Source: Gammaproteobacteria bacterium
GTDB lineage: Bacteria; Pseudomonadota; Gammaproteobacteria; Nevskiales; Nevskiaceae
Reading direction: 5' to 3'
DNA: 64,000 nt
Assembly: GCA_026398875.1 (NCBI GenBank)
Contig: JAPLSB010000019.1
Span: forward strand, 186,001-250,000
A program made the position numbers and the translations under genes. The notes under the pieces are model-generated. The model worked only from the letters and a program-made list of their open reading frames with translations. It made no database searches and had not been told where the DNA came from. This document shows, one piece after another, positions 16,349 through 25,020 of the stretch. The number at the start of each line of letters is the position of its first letter. The first letter of the stretch is position 1.

Positions 16349-17310
16349 GCCTGCTGTGTCTCCGCCTGGAAAAGCTGTGTGCCTTGCGCGAAACCGTCGG
16401 CATCGCCGATGGCGATCGATGCGATCGCTCCCGGCGCCACGTTGACGATTCGCTTGTTGATCGTTGCCAGCACCTTGCCCGGACCACATTCGAGCAAGGC
16501 CGTGGCGCCATCGGCCTCGAGGCGCTGGATCGTCTGCACCCAGCGCACCGGCCGGTACAGCTGCTCGATCAGCGCTGTGCGGATGTCGTCCGGCTGGCTG
16601 CGCGCTGCGCCATCGAGGTTGTGCAGCACCGGAATCTTCGGTGTGCGGATAGTCACCTGCTGCAGGCGCGCTCCCAGCTGCTGGGCAGCGCCTTTCATCA
16701 TCGAACAGTGCGACGGCACCGACACCGGAATCGGCATGACCTTGCGAATGCCGAAGGTCTTGGCATTGGCCACCAGCCAGTCGACTGCGGCCTTGTTGCC
16801 GGCCACCACGACCTGGCCCGGCGCGTTGTAATTGGCCGGCTCCAGCACACCTTCGCCGTCATAGGCCGCACAGGCCTTCTCGACGATGTCGTCATCGACA
16901 CCGATGACAGCAGCCATCGCGCCGACGCCCGGCGGTACCGCCGCCTGCATCAGTTCGCCGCGCAGCTCGACCAGCTTCAGCGCGTCGGCGAAGTCGATCG
17001 CCCCGGACACCACCAAGGCCGAGTACTCGCCCAGGCTGTGACCAGCCAGTGCGGAAGGCGCCGGCAGCCCCTGCGCATCCCACAAGCGCGCCACTGCGAC
17101 GCTTGCGGCAAGCAGCGCGGGCTGCGTGCGCTGAGTGCGGTTGAGCTCCTCGGCGGGGCCATTGCGGATCAGGTCCAGCAGATCGCGGCCAAGCACGGCG
17201 GACGCTTCGCGCAGCGTGTCATCGATGACCGGATGCGCGGCAGCAAGCGAGCCGAGCATCCCGACTTCCTGCGACCCTTGGCCCGGGAACAGCAAGGCGT
17301 ATCTCATCAC
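16345..17310 (-). CDS. fabD: Malonyl-CoA-ACP transacylase
   Basis: Moves malonyl groups from CoA to ACP, the supply step of fatty acid synthesis. The 321-residue protein has LFPGQGSQ near its start, the active-site Ser92 in GHSLGEYSAL, and the later VSVPSHCSMM segment with the catalytic His. It overlaps fabG by four bases. The usual upstream genes plsX and fabH are missing; a rhombosortase gene ends 28 bases upstream instead. Confidence 0.95.
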   Translation of the reverse strand: MMRYALLFPGQGSQEVGMLGSLAAAHPVIDDTLREASAVLGRDLLDLIRNGPAEELNRTQRTQPALLAASVAVARLWDAQGLPAPSALAGHSLGEYSALVVSGAIDFADALKLVELRGELMQAAVPPGVGAMAAVIGVDDDIVEKACAAYDGEGVLEPANYNAPGQVVVAGNKAAVDWLVANAKTFGIRKVMPIPVSVPSHCSMMKGAAQQLGARLQQVTIRTPKIPVLHNLDGAARSQPDDIRTALIEQLYRPVRWVQTIQRLEADGATALLECGPGKVLATINKRIVNVAPGAIASIAIGDADGFAQGTQLFQAETQQA

Positions 17311-17338
17311 GTTGGTCTCTTCGGGATTTTTATGATTG

Positions 17339-17956
17339 TCATGGTGCGGTACTGGCGGCCGGCGGGCGTCGGAACAAGCCTGTCGCGATGCCGTAGGCGA
17401 TCGCCGAAAACACCCCGTACAGATGTGACTCCGCCACCACGGCGCCGCCGATCAGCTCTACTTCTGACGCGGGCGCGCCAATGATCAGCTCCCACACGAT
17501 ACGCGCCGCGATGAAGGCGAGACAAGCAATGGCGAAGCGGTCACCAGCCACGATCTGGCGAACGAAGCCAAGCGCGAACAGACCATAGACGAGCCCGGAC
17601 AAGCCGACGTAATACGAAAGTCTTGGCGTGAACCCATGCAGGCACAGACTCATGCCGACGCCGATCACGATCAGCCGCCCGAGCCAGCTCGAAGCACTGG
17701 CGCGCTCCGGACACAACAGCACCAGCAGGCCGATGCTCAAGGCATTGAGCAGCCAGTGCCACCAGCCCAGATGAACGAAGTTGCAGGTCAGCAGTCTCCA
17801 CCATTGCCCGCCGTCGACGGCCGTGCGGTCATAGCGAAGCGCTTCGCTGACCGTGATGCCACCGAACTCGAGCGCTGCCGACACCAGCACGATCAGCAGC
17901 GGCGGCAGCCACACGGCGGGAGTGGCCGGAGAGGCCTCTGGTATCATCGTTGTCAT
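17339..17956 (-). CDS. rrtA: Rhombosortase (rhomboid-family protease for GlyGly-CTERM proteins)
   Basis: A predicted intramembrane serine protease of about 205 residues with five to six membrane segments. Rhomboid features are WWRLLTCNFVHLGWWHWLLN (His and Asn region), nucleophile Ser in GLSGLVYGLF, and catalytic His in ESHLYGVFSA. This small form matches the rhombosortase family, which processes proteins carrying a GlyGly-CTERM tail that are exported by type II secretion. A start at 18001 would overlap the divergent gspG start, so 17956 (or 17947) is chosen. It sits head to head with the T2SS pseudopilin operon, which supports the role, but no GlyGly-CTERM substrate is found in the window. 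Confidence 0.78.
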   Translation of the reverse strand: MTTMIPEASPATPAVWLPPLLIVLVSAALEFGGITVSEALRYDRTAVDGGQWWRLLTCNFVHLGWWHWLLNALSIGLLVLLCPERASASSWLGRLIVIGVGMSLCLHGFTPRLSYYVGLSGLVYGLFALGFVRQIVAGDRFAIACLAFIAARIVWELIIGAPASEVELIGGAVVAESHLYGVFSAIAYGIATGLFRRPPAASTAP

Positions 17957-17999
17957 TGTTCTCGTTGCATTATCGTGGGTACACAACACCTTGCGCATC

Positions 18000-18446
18000 A
18001 TGAAAAACCAGACCTACGCGCACCGTTCGCGCGGCTTCACGCTGATCGAGATCATGGTCGTCGTCGTGATCATCGGCATCCTCGCGGCAATCGTTGCACC
18101 GAACATCTTTGACCAGCCCGGCCGCGCCCGGCAGGTCAAGGCCAAGCAGGACATCGCAGCGGTCGAAACGGCGCTGAACCTGTACAAGCTCGACAACTTC
18201 AACTACCCGAGCACCCAGCAGGGTCTCGAAGCGCTGGTGGCGCCACCGCAGGGCGATCCACCCGCCCGCAACTGGAAGCCCGGCGGCTATCTGAAGTCGG
18301 TGCCTAAGGATCCGTGGCAGAACCCGTATCAGTATCTGAGCCCCGGCGTGAAGGGCGAAGTCGATGTGTTCAGCCTCGGTTCCGACAACAAGCCGGGCGG
18401 CGACGGCGAAGCAGCCGACATCGGCAACTGGACCGCCACGCAGTGA
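18000..18446 (+). CDS. gspG: Type II secretion major pseudopilin GspG
   Basis: The main subunit of the T2SS pseudopilus, which acts as a piston in the periplasm. The 148-residue precursor has a short basic leader followed by the prepilin peptidase site RGFTLIEIMVVV. The conserved C-terminal core includes DNFNYPSTQQGLEAL, PKDPWQNPYQYLSPG and a calcium-site region near DVFSLGSDNKPGGDG. The ATG at 18000 gives the standard leader; longer in-frame starts would put an unlikely tail before it. It is the first gene of gspGHIJKLMN, and the rhombosortase gene diverges 43 bases away. Confidence 0.96.
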   Translation: MKNQTYAHRSRGFTLIEIMVVVVIIGILAAIVAPNIFDQPGRARQVKAKQDIAAVETALNLYKLDNFNYPSTQQGLEALVAPPQGDPPARNWKPGGYLKSVPKDPWQNPYQYLSPGVKGEVDVFSLGSDNKPGGDGEAADIGNWTATQ

Positions 18447-19060
18447 TCTTCGGCGCCGCGCGGGCGCTGCCCGCCGGCGCCGCAACCGCTCGCCGCCAGC
18501 ACGGCTTCACGCTGCTGGAGCTGCTGGCCGTCATCGTCATCATCGGCATCATCGTGACCTTCGCCAGCCTGTCGATCGGCAACCGCGCACTCGACGACCG
18601 ACTTGAAGCGGAGTCGAAGCGTATCGAGCAACTGCTGCGACTGGCCGAAGACGAAGCCGATCTGAAAGGCCTCGCCATCGGTCTGGTTTTCACTGAGGAC
18701 GGCTACCGCTTCTTGTCCGCCAACAGCAGCCAGAATTGGGCCGACTACGCGCAAAGCGGCATCCTGCGCAGCCGCTCGCTGCTGCAGCCGTTCTTCGTCG
18801 AACTGCGCATCGAAGGGCGCTTGATACCACCACTGCCAGCCGCCGGCAGCGATGAGTCATCCGGCCCTGCCGACGACAAAGAGGAAGACGAAGCCAAGAA
18901 GCTGAAGCCGCAGGTGCTGCTGCTGCCGGGTGGTCAGATGACGCCGTTCACGCTCGACCTGAAGGCGCCGAACTATCCGTCGTACTTCCGCATCGAGGGC
19001 GATCTGCTGGGTCGCGTGACCCGCGAACGCCGTCAGCTGCAGCCGGGGACCGGCCCTTGA
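18443..19060 (+). CDS. gspH: Type II secretion minor pseudopilin GspH
   Basis: Minor pseudopilin of the pseudopilus tip or shaft. The product of about 205 residues begins at GTG 18443, overlapping the gspG stop as GTGA, and has the prepilin site HGFTLLELLAVIVIIGI. The leader of about 20 residues is longer than usual. A charged acidic stretch (SSGPADDKEEDEAKK) interrupts the C-terminal domain. Weak overall conservation is normal for GspH. Confidence 0.88.
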   Translation: MIFGAARALPAGAATARRQHGFTLLELLAVIVIIGIIVTFASLSIGNRALDDRLEAESKRIEQLLRLAEDEADLKGLAIGLVFTEDGYRFLSANSSQNWADYAQSGILRSRSLLQPFFVELRIEGRLIPPLPAAGSDESSGPADDKEEDEAKKLKPQVLLLPGGQMTPFTLDLKAPNYPSYFRIEGDLLGRVTRERRQLQPGTGP

Positions 19061-19449
19061 AACCGCGGCGCAATGCCGGATTCACGCTGATGGAAATGCT
19101 CGTCGCGGTGGCGGTGCTGGCCATCGCGCTCGGGGCGATCATCGGCAATGCCGCCCGCTACGCCGACAGCGCCGCCGGCCTTCGCGACAAGTCGATTGCC
19201 TTGTTCGTGGCCCGCAACCGGATGGCCGAGCTGGACCTGTCGCGAACCTGGCCGGCGACGGGTCGTGCCAACGAGGATGTCGAGATGGGCGGCATCAAGT
19301 GGGTCTGGCGCACCGAGGTCAAGACCACGCCCGATCCGACACTGCGCCGGGTTGACGTGCGCGTCGAAAAGAAGGACGACAAGTCCGGCGTTGCCTTCGC
19401 CACGCTGAGCGGCTTCATCTCCAACGTCGGCCGGCAGGCTGCGCCGTGA
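19057..19449 (+). CDS. gspI: Type II secretion minor pseudopilin GspI
   Basis: Minor pseudopilin that forms the tip complex with GspJ and GspK. The 130-residue precursor has the site AGFTLMEMLVAVAVLAIALG and the GspI pattern ALFVARNRMAELDLSRTWP. It starts at TTG 19057, overlapping the gspH stop, the only start that gives the full leader. It ends at the gspJ start. Confidence 0.9.
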   Translation: MKPRRNAGFTLMEMLVAVAVLAIALGAIIGNAARYADSAAGLRDKSIALFVARNRMAELDLSRTWPATGRANEDVEMGGIKWVWRTEVKTTPDPTLRRVDVRVEKKDDKSGVAFATLSGFISNVGRQAAP

Positions 19450-20243
19450 TGCGTCAGCGCGGCTTCACGCTGCTGGAACTGATCGTCGTCATCGGCATCT
19501 TCGGCGTCTTCGCGACGATGGCCTACGGTGGCTTGAACACGGTGCTGAGCGCGCGCGCCAAGATCGAGCAGAACCTGCAGCGCACCGAGGAATACGACCG
19601 CGCCTACCTGCGTCTGCGCAACGATCTGCAGAACGCGGCGCCGCGCCCGGTGCGCGACGGCAATGGCGAGCTGCAGCCGGCGTTCGGCTTCGACAGCTAC
19701 GACGCCCGTGTCGAGTTCACGCGCGGCGGCTGGCAGAACCTGCTGTCGCTGCCGCGCTCGACGCTGGAGCGGGTCAGTTATTCGCTGGAAAATTCCGAGA
19801 CCGCCGACAAGTCGCGCGGCAGCCGCTTCCAGGAAAAGCGGCTGGTCCGGCGCAGCTGGTACGTGCTCGATCGTGCGTCGCAGACCAAGCCGGTCGAAGT
19901 GACGCTGCTTGATCGTGTGCAGTCGGTCGACTGGCGCTTCTTCGATCCCAGCGGCCAGCGCTCGGAAACCTGGCCGCCATCGAACGGCACTGCAGTGACG
20001 AATGCCGCGAATACGCCAACGCCGACCGCAGTCGAGCTGAAGATCACCACCAAGGACTGGGGCGAGTTGCGAATGATCTTCCGCGTCGGCGCCGAAGGCA
20101 CGGCCAGTTACGCCGAGCTCAGCAAGCCACCGCAAGCGCACCCGCCGCCACCGCCCGGGCAGACGAACCCGCCGGACAACAACGACGACAATGGCGACAA
20201 CAAGCCGATCCCACCCGAAGACCCGCAGGGGCCTACCGGATGA
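19449..20243 (+). CDS. gspJ: Type II secretion minor pseudopilin GspJ
   Basis: Tip pseudopilin that pairs with GspI and GspK. The precursor of 264 residues has the prepilin site RGFTLLELIVVIGIFGVFA, then the GspJ features RLRNDLQNAAPRPVRD and VERVSYSLENS-like elements. The last about 40 residues are a proline/asparagine/aspartate-rich tail (HPPPPPGQTNPPDNNDDNGD), unusual for GspJ and probably disordered. A GTG at 19446 is an alternative start one codon earlier. Confidence 0.92.
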   Translation: MRQRGFTLLELIVVIGIFGVFATMAYGGLNTVLSARAKIEQNLQRTEEYDRAYLRLRNDLQNAAPRPVRDGNGELQPAFGFDSYDARVEFTRGGWQNLLSLPRSTLERVSYSLENSETADKSRGSRFQEKRLVRRSWYVLDRASQTKPVEVTLLDRVQSVDWRFFDPSGQRSETWPPSNGTAVTNAANTPTPTAVELKITTKDWGELRMIFRVGAEGTASYAELSKPPQAHPPPPPGQTNPPDNNDDNGDNKPIPPEDPQGPTG

Positions 20244-21214
20244 CCGCGACCGGCAAATCGACACAGCGCGGCGTGGCCTTGATCACCGCGATGTTCGTCG
20301 TCGCACTGGCGACGATCGCCGCAGTCGCGATGTTCGAAAGCTCGAACGTTGCCGTGCGCCGTGCATCGAATCTGATCGAATCGGAAACCGCGCTCTGGTA
20401 CGCGATTGGCGTGGAATCGTGGACCAAGGGCATCCTCAAGCAGGACGCCAAGAACAACGAGACCGACTCGCTGGCCGACATCTGGGCCCGGCCGGTCGAT
20501 TTCCTGCCGATCGACAACGGCTCGCTGCGCGGAAGAGTCGAGGATCTTCAGGGCCGCTTCAACCTGAACAATCTGGCGACCACCGACGTCAACCAGCTGA
20601 AGATCTACCTGCTGCAGTTCCAGCTGCTGCTCGATGCCATCGGCGGCGAGGATGCAGCCAAGGCCACCGGCATCGGCTCGGCGATTCGTGACTGGGTCGA
20701 TGCCGACAGCGAACGGCTCGATCTGAACGGTGCCGAGGACAACGAGTATCAGGGCCTTGATCCGCCATATCGGGCGGCCAATCGGCCGATGCAGAGCGTT
20801 TCGGAGCTGTTGCAGGTGCGCGGCGTCACCAAGGGCCTTTATGCCGCGCTGAAGCCGTATGTCGCGGCATTGCCGACCGTGGGCACCAAGATCAACGTCA
20901 ACACGGCACCGTTGCCGGTGCTGGCCGCGCTGTCGAAAGCCGTCGATCGCAGCGTGCTGGCCAAGTTCGTCGAATCGCGGGCCGCGTCGCCAGTCAAGAC
21001 GGCGCAGGAAGTGCTCAACGGTGGCGCCAGCAGCTTTCTCGGTGCCGACAAGGATCTCAAGCCGGAAAGCCAGATCGATGTGCGCTCGCGCTACTTCGGA
21101 TTGACCGCCGAGGTGTTCATTGGCAGCGGCCGGGTCGCCCTGTACAGTGTCTACATCCGACCGGAAGGCAGTGGCGACCCCATCGTGATCGCCCACGCTA
21201 CCGACGCCGATTGA
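20240..21214 (+). CDS. gspK: Type II secretion minor pseudopilin GspK
   Basis: The largest minor pseudopilin, thought to cap the pseudopilus. The 324-residue protein has the leader and site QRGVALITAMFVVALATIAA, in which, as usual for GspK, the residue at position +5 is not glutamate. The helical domain includes GRFNLNNLATTDVN and AIRDWVDADSERLDLNGAED, followed by SVSELLQVRGVTKGLYAAL and INVNTAP. It overlaps gspJ by four bases. Confidence 0.94.
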   Translation: MTATGKSTQRGVALITAMFVVALATIAAVAMFESSNVAVRRASNLIESETALWYAIGVESWTKGILKQDAKNNETDSLADIWARPVDFLPIDNGSLRGRVEDLQGRFNLNNLATTDVNQLKIYLLQFQLLLDAIGGEDAAKATGIGSAIRDWVDADSERLDLNGAEDNEYQGLDPPYRAANRPMQSVSELLQVRGVTKGLYAALKPYVAALPTVGTKINVNTAPLPVLAALSKAVDRSVLAKFVESRAASPVKTAQEVLNGGASSFLGADKDLKPESQIDVRSRYFGLTAEVFIGSGRVALYSVYIRPEGSGDPIVIAHATDAD

Positions 21215-21238
21215 CCTCGAACCGACCGCTCGAATCCC

Positions 21239-22468
21239 TTGCGCGACACCCTTTACATCCGCCTGCGCGATACCGCTCCGGACGCGCCGACCGCGCATGC
21301 GCTCGTCAGTTCGGAACCCCTCGACAGCACGCTGACCCGGCCGGGTGTCGTGGTGCGGGAGCTGCCGTTCGATGAAGTGGTCGCGCTCGGCAGCGGCCGT
21401 CGTGTTGTGGTCTTCGTGCCCGGCGTCGATGTCCGGCTGACCTCGGTTACGGTGCCGGCGCGGCAGCCGGCCAAAGTGCTGCAGGCTGCGCCGTTCGTGC
21501 TGGAGGATCAGTTCGCCGAAGACGTCGACACCCTGCATTTCGCGATCGCTTCCCGGCAGGCCGATGGCAGTTTCCCGATCGCCGTCGTCGCTCGCGCCCA
21601 GGTCGACGAATGGCTGGCGCCATTCCAGGCTGCCAAGGTCCGGGTCGCGGCACTGGTGCCAGATACGCTGGCGCTGCCCTGGCAGAACGATGGGCCGTGG
21701 AGCGTCCTGCCCGATGCGGGACAGATGATCGTCCGTACTGGCGCGTATTCCGGTTTTTCCTGCGTCCCTGACGATTTCGAACTGCTGCTGCAGCTCGCCG
21801 AGAACGGCGTGCCGGCCAGCCTGCGCGTGCTGGTGGCACGTGACGACGCCACCGACTACACCACGCTGAATCGCGCGCTGGACCTGCTGCCGGGCTTCGA
21901 ACAGCCGCTCGAAGTCCTGATCCGGTACTGGAAACCGAGCCAGTCGATCGATCTGCTGCAGGGCGCGTACTCGCAGCGTGACGACGTCAATCGCTACTGG
22001 TTGCCATGGAAACGGGCCGGACAGCTTGCCGCGGCGGCGCTGCTGCTCGGTATCGCTCTGAACATCGCCGACTCGGCGCGCCTGAAGCGCGAGGTCGCGG
22101 CCCAGCAGGCCATCAACGAAGAAAACTTCCGGCGCCTGTTCCCGCGCGAGACACGCATCTTCAATCTCGACGCTCAGGTCACGCAGCAGCTGCGGCTGCT
22201 GCAAGGCGGCGCGAGCCAGACCGGCCTGTTCGAACTGATGCAGTCAGCGTCCAGCGGGCTGGCCGAGAACCCTGGCCTGACCTTGCGCAACATCCAGTTC
22301 CGGGAGGGCGCGCTGTTTCTTGATCTTTCCGGCAGTGACCTGCAGGTGCTGGAGCAGCTGCGCACCTGGTTCAACAGCCACCGCGGCGCGAAGCTCGATG
22401 TCGAGTCCGCCGATTCCAACGAGAACGGCGTGCAGATCCGCCTCAAGCTGACCCCGGTAGCCGCATGA
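21239..22468 (+). CDS. gspL: Type II secretion inner membrane protein GspL
   Basis: Inner-membrane platform protein that recruits the ATPase GspE through its actin-like cytoplasmic domain. The 409-residue product has that domain in residues 1-250 (HALVSSEPLD, VFVPGVDVRLTSVTVPARQP, APFVLEDQFAEDVDTLHFAI), a transmembrane helix near residue 265 (AAALLLGIALNIA), and a periplasmic ferredoxin-like domain. The start is TTG 21239, 24 bases after gspK. gspE itself is not in the window. Confidence 0.92.
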   Translation: MRDTLYIRLRDTAPDAPTAHALVSSEPLDSTLTRPGVVVRELPFDEVVALGSGRRVVVFVPGVDVRLTSVTVPARQPAKVLQAAPFVLEDQFAEDVDTLHFAIASRQADGSFPIAVVARAQVDEWLAPFQAAKVRVAALVPDTLALPWQNDGPWSVLPDAGQMIVRTGAYSGFSCVPDDFELLLQLAENGVPASLRVLVARDDATDYTTLNRALDLLPGFEQPLEVLIRYWKPSQSIDLLQGAYSQRDDVNRYWLPWKRAGQLAAAALLLGIALNIADSARLKREVAAQQAINEENFRRLFPRETRIFNLDAQVTQQLRLLQGGASQTGLFELMQSASSGLAENPGLTLRNIQFREGALFLDLSGSDLQVLEQLRTWFNSHRGAKLDVESADSNENGVQIRLKLTPVAA

Positions 22469-23019
22469 TCGTCCGCCTTCGCCAGCGCCTGGCCGATAAT
22501 GGCCTGTCATCGAAGCTGGCAACTCGCCTTGCGCCGCTGCGCAGCCGCTACGAAGCCTTGCAGCCACGCGAGCAGGTCCTGGTCGGTGTTGCATCGGCGA
22601 TGATCGTCGTCGCCCTGCTCTATTCGGCGATCTGGCAGCCGCTGTCGCGCGGACACCGCCAGCTGGTCGATGACCTCGAATCGGCGCGCAGCGTGGCGAC
22701 GCGGCTGGCCCAGGCAGAAGCAGAGGTACGCGTGGCCGCGCCGCAGAATCAGCCGGTCGTCGGCAACGACGTGTCCTTGCTGACCGTCGTCGATCAGGCC
22801 GCCAAGAGCGGCACACTGAAAAAGCCGCCGACCCGGCTGCAGCCCGATGGCGAGCGTGCCGCCCGTATCTGGTTCGAGGACGTCGAATTCGACGTGTTGC
22901 TGCGCTGGATGCTTGAACTGCAGACGCGCTACGGCGTGACCATCGATGTCGTCGACATCGAAAAGCGCGAGACCGCCGGCCTGGTCAACGCGCGCCTGTC
23001 GGTCCTGCGCGCACCATGA
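22465..23019 (+). CDS. gspM: Type II secretion inner membrane protein GspM
   Basis: Platform protein that partners GspL. The 184-residue product has a cytoplasmic start, one membrane helix (VGVASAMIVVALLYSAIW, about residues 46-63) preceded by the family-typical YEALQPREQVLV, and a periplasmic ferredoxin-like domain. It overlaps gspL and gspN by four bases each. Confidence 0.9.
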   Translation: MIVRLRQRLADNGLSSKLATRLAPLRSRYEALQPREQVLVGVASAMIVVALLYSAIWQPLSRGHRQLVDDLESARSVATRLAQAEAEVRVAAPQNQPVVGNDVSLLTVVDQAAKSGTLKKPPTRLQPDGERAARIWFEDVEFDVLLRWMLELQTRYGVTIDVVDIEKRETAGLVNARLSVLRAP

Positions 23020-23768
23020 AAGCTCGTTCGCTGATCCTGGTCGGGATCTTCAGCTTCGTCGGTTTCGTCATCGCCAGCGCGCCGGTGGCAACGCTCTGGC
23101 CGCGCATTGCCTCGATGCAGCCGGCGCTGAACCTGGCCGGTCTGTCCGGAAGCGTCTTCGCTGGTTCGGCCAGCGCCGTCAGCGTCAATGGTCGTACCGT
23201 CGCGCGCCCGCTGCACTGGGTTTTCAGCCCGCTGGCGCTGCTCGCCGCGCGCTTGGGTTTTCACGTCTCCGGCGGCGTCGACGGGCTGAGCTTCGACGGC
23301 AAGGTCGCGCGGACGATCGGCGGCGACATCGCCATCAGCGCCATGCACGGCGACGGCGCTCTGAAAGACCTGATGACCATGGTCGGCAGCGCGTTCCTGC
23401 CGATCGATGGCGATGTCGCGCTGTCGATCGACAGCCTGCGCCTTGTCGACCGCTTTCCGAAGCAGCTGGCCGCGGACCTGCAGGTCAGCAAGCTGCGCTG
23501 GACGCTGACTCGCGAGCCGCAGCTGCTTGGCGATTTTCAGGTCAGCGTCACTACCGAGGCCGATGTGATCGTCGCTCGCGTGGTGCCAACCGCCGGCCCG
23601 CTGGATGTCGATGGCGAGATCCGGGTCATGGCCGACCGCCACTATGAAGTTGATCTCAAGGTGAAAGCGAAGCCCGGTGCGGCGCCGGCGATCCAGAATC
23701 TGGTTCGGACACTGGGACAGGCCGATACCGAAGGCTATTTCCGGATCAAGACCCGAGCGCAGCTCTGA
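23016..23768 (+). CDS. gspN: Type II secretion protein GspN
   Basis: An accessory T2SS protein found in only part of the T2SS operons, anchored in the inner membrane. The 250-residue product has an N-terminal membrane helix (ILVGIFSFVGFVIASAPVA) and a beta-rich periplasmic part typical of GspN (LAGLSGSVFAGSASAVSVNG, LHWVFSPLALL, LDVDGEIRVMADRHY). It overlaps gspM by four bases and ends at the nudJ start (TGATG). gspC, D, E and F do not follow, so the rest of the apparatus must be encoded elsewhere. Confidence 0.85.
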   Translation: MKARSLILVGIFSFVGFVIASAPVATLWPRIASMQPALNLAGLSGSVFAGSASAVSVNGRTVARPLHWVFSPLALLAARLGFHVSGGVDGLSFDGKVARTIGGDIAISAMHGDGALKDLMTMVGSAFLPIDGDVALSIDSLRLVDRFPKQLAADLQVSKLRWTLTREPQLLGDFQVSVTTEADVIVARVVPTAGPLDVDGEIRVMADRHYEVDLKVKAKPGAAPAIQNLVRTLGQADTEGYFRIKTRAQL

Positions 23769-24217
23769 TGGGCGCGGGTCATCACATCACCGTTGCCTGC
23801 GTCGTGCAGCGAGATGGGCGCTTCCTGTTCGTCGAGGAATCGATCGGCGGCCGACTGGTTCTGAATCAGCCGTCCGGTCATTGGGAAGACGGCGAAACGC
23901 TGATCGAAGGCGCTGTGCGGGAGACACTCGAGGAAACCGGCTGGGACGTTCGCCCGACGGCGCTGCTCGGGATCTACGAATACGAGCCGGCGGATCTTGG
24001 CTACGGATTCCTGCGCTTCGCGTTCATCGCCGAGGCCGTTCGCCATCACCCGGAACGCGCGCTGGATAACGGTATTGTCGGCGCCGTCTGGCTGACGCCG
24101 GATGAGTTGCGTGCCGCCGCCGATCGCCATCGCAGCCCGATGGTGCAGCGCGCGGTCGACGATCTGCTGGCCGGGCGTTCGTTGCCGCTGTCAGCGATCG
24201 CGCATCTCGCTGACTGA
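23768..24217 (+). CDS. nudJ: NUDIX hydrolase, NudJ type
   Basis: A 149-residue NUDIX pyrophosphatase. The NUDIX box is intact: GHWEDGETLIEGAVRETLEE followed by TGW, with the metal-binding REXXEE core. The N terminus HITVACVVQRDGRFLFVEE and the middle LNQPSGHWE fit NudJ, which hydrolyses nucleoside di- and triphosphates and thiamine pyrophosphate precursors in E. coli. In many gammaproteobacteria nudJ precedes mnmA; here a TSUP permease gene on the other strand lies between them. It directly abuts gspN and is probably co-transcribed with the T2SS operon. Confidence 0.87.
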   Translation: MGAGHHITVACVVQRDGRFLFVEESIGGRLVLNQPSGHWEDGETLIEGAVRETLEETGWDVRPTALLGIYEYEPADLGYGFLRFAFIAEAVRHHPERALDNGIVGAVWLTPDELRAAADRHRSPMVQRAVDDLLAGRSLPLSAIAHLAD

Positions 24218-24231
24218 ACGCCAGCAACGCT

Positions 24232-25020
24232 TCAGAAGAACACCATCTTCGCGCCGACCGCGAGCAGCACCGCCGAAATCGCCGTGCGAATGATCCGCTC
24301 CGGTGCGTAGTTCGCCCCGAGCGAGCCGATCAGGATTCCCGGAATCGAACCGACCAGCAGCGACCCGAGCAGCGAGAAATTGACGTTGCCCATCAGCAGG
24401 TGACCCGTGCCGGCAAGAACCGTCAGCGGAATCGCATGGACGATGTCGGTGCCGACCAGCGACTTCGGGCTCATCCGGCGCGGATACAGATACAGCAGCA
24501 TCACCGCGCCAAGCGCACCCGCGCCGATCGACGTGAAGGTGACCAGAAAGCCGAGGATGGCGCCGCAAATGACCGTGGCGACCGGCTGCGCTGCCTTGAA
24601 GCGATCCGGGCTGCCGGCGCGCAGACGTTCGCCGAAGCGATGAAAGCGAGTCCGAAATACCGCGGCCAGCGACGACAGGATCAGCACGCCGCCCAGCGCC
24701 ACGACGATCATCTTGTTGTTGCTGCGCCCGACGCCGCTGAGCCACAGCCACAGCAAGGTCAGCAGCGAGGCCGGGATGCTGCCGTAGAACATCCGCCGCA
24801 ACACCGGGTAATCGATGGTGCCGGTCTTGCGATGTACGGCACCGCCAACCATCTTGGTGATCGCGGCAAACCACAGGTCGGTGCCGACGGCGACGCCAGG
24901 CGCCACACCGAACAGCAGCACCATGATCGGCGTCATCAGCGCACCGCCGCCAACGCCAGTCAGGCCGACCAGCACGCCGACACCAAAGCCCGCCGTGGCG
25001 TTGAGCCATTCGATGTTCAT
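24232..25020 (-). CDS. TSUP family (TauE/SafE) anion permease
   Basis: A 262-residue integral membrane protein of the sulfite exporter TauE/SafE family, with about eight hydrophobic segments. The family repeat is visible near the start (GFGVGVLVGLTGVGGGALMTP) and in the second half (GAILGFLVTFTSIGAGALGA). TSUP proteins move sulfite, sulfonates or related anions. No sulfur genes adjoin it, so the substrate is unknown. Its end faces nudJ with 14 bases between, and its start diverges from mnmA across 261 bases. Confidence 0.85.
   Translation of the reverse strand: MNIEWLNATAGFGVGVLVGLTGVGGGALMTPIMVLLFGVAPGVAVGTDLWFAAITKMVGGAVHRKTGTIDYPVLRRMFYGSIPASLLTLLWLWLSGVGRSNNKMIVVALGGVLILSSLAAVFRTRFHRFGERLRAGSPDRFKAAQPVATVICGAILGFLVTFTSIGAGALGAVMLLYLYPRRMSPKSLVGTDIVHAIPLTVLAGTGHLLMGNVNFSLLGSLLVGSIPGILIGSLGANYAPERIIRTAISAVLLAVGAKMVFF

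Noticed and set aside
20108..22204. Antisense open frame of 698 codons across gspK and gspL
   Set aside because: It overlaps well-supported T2SS genes, has biased composition and shows no domain.
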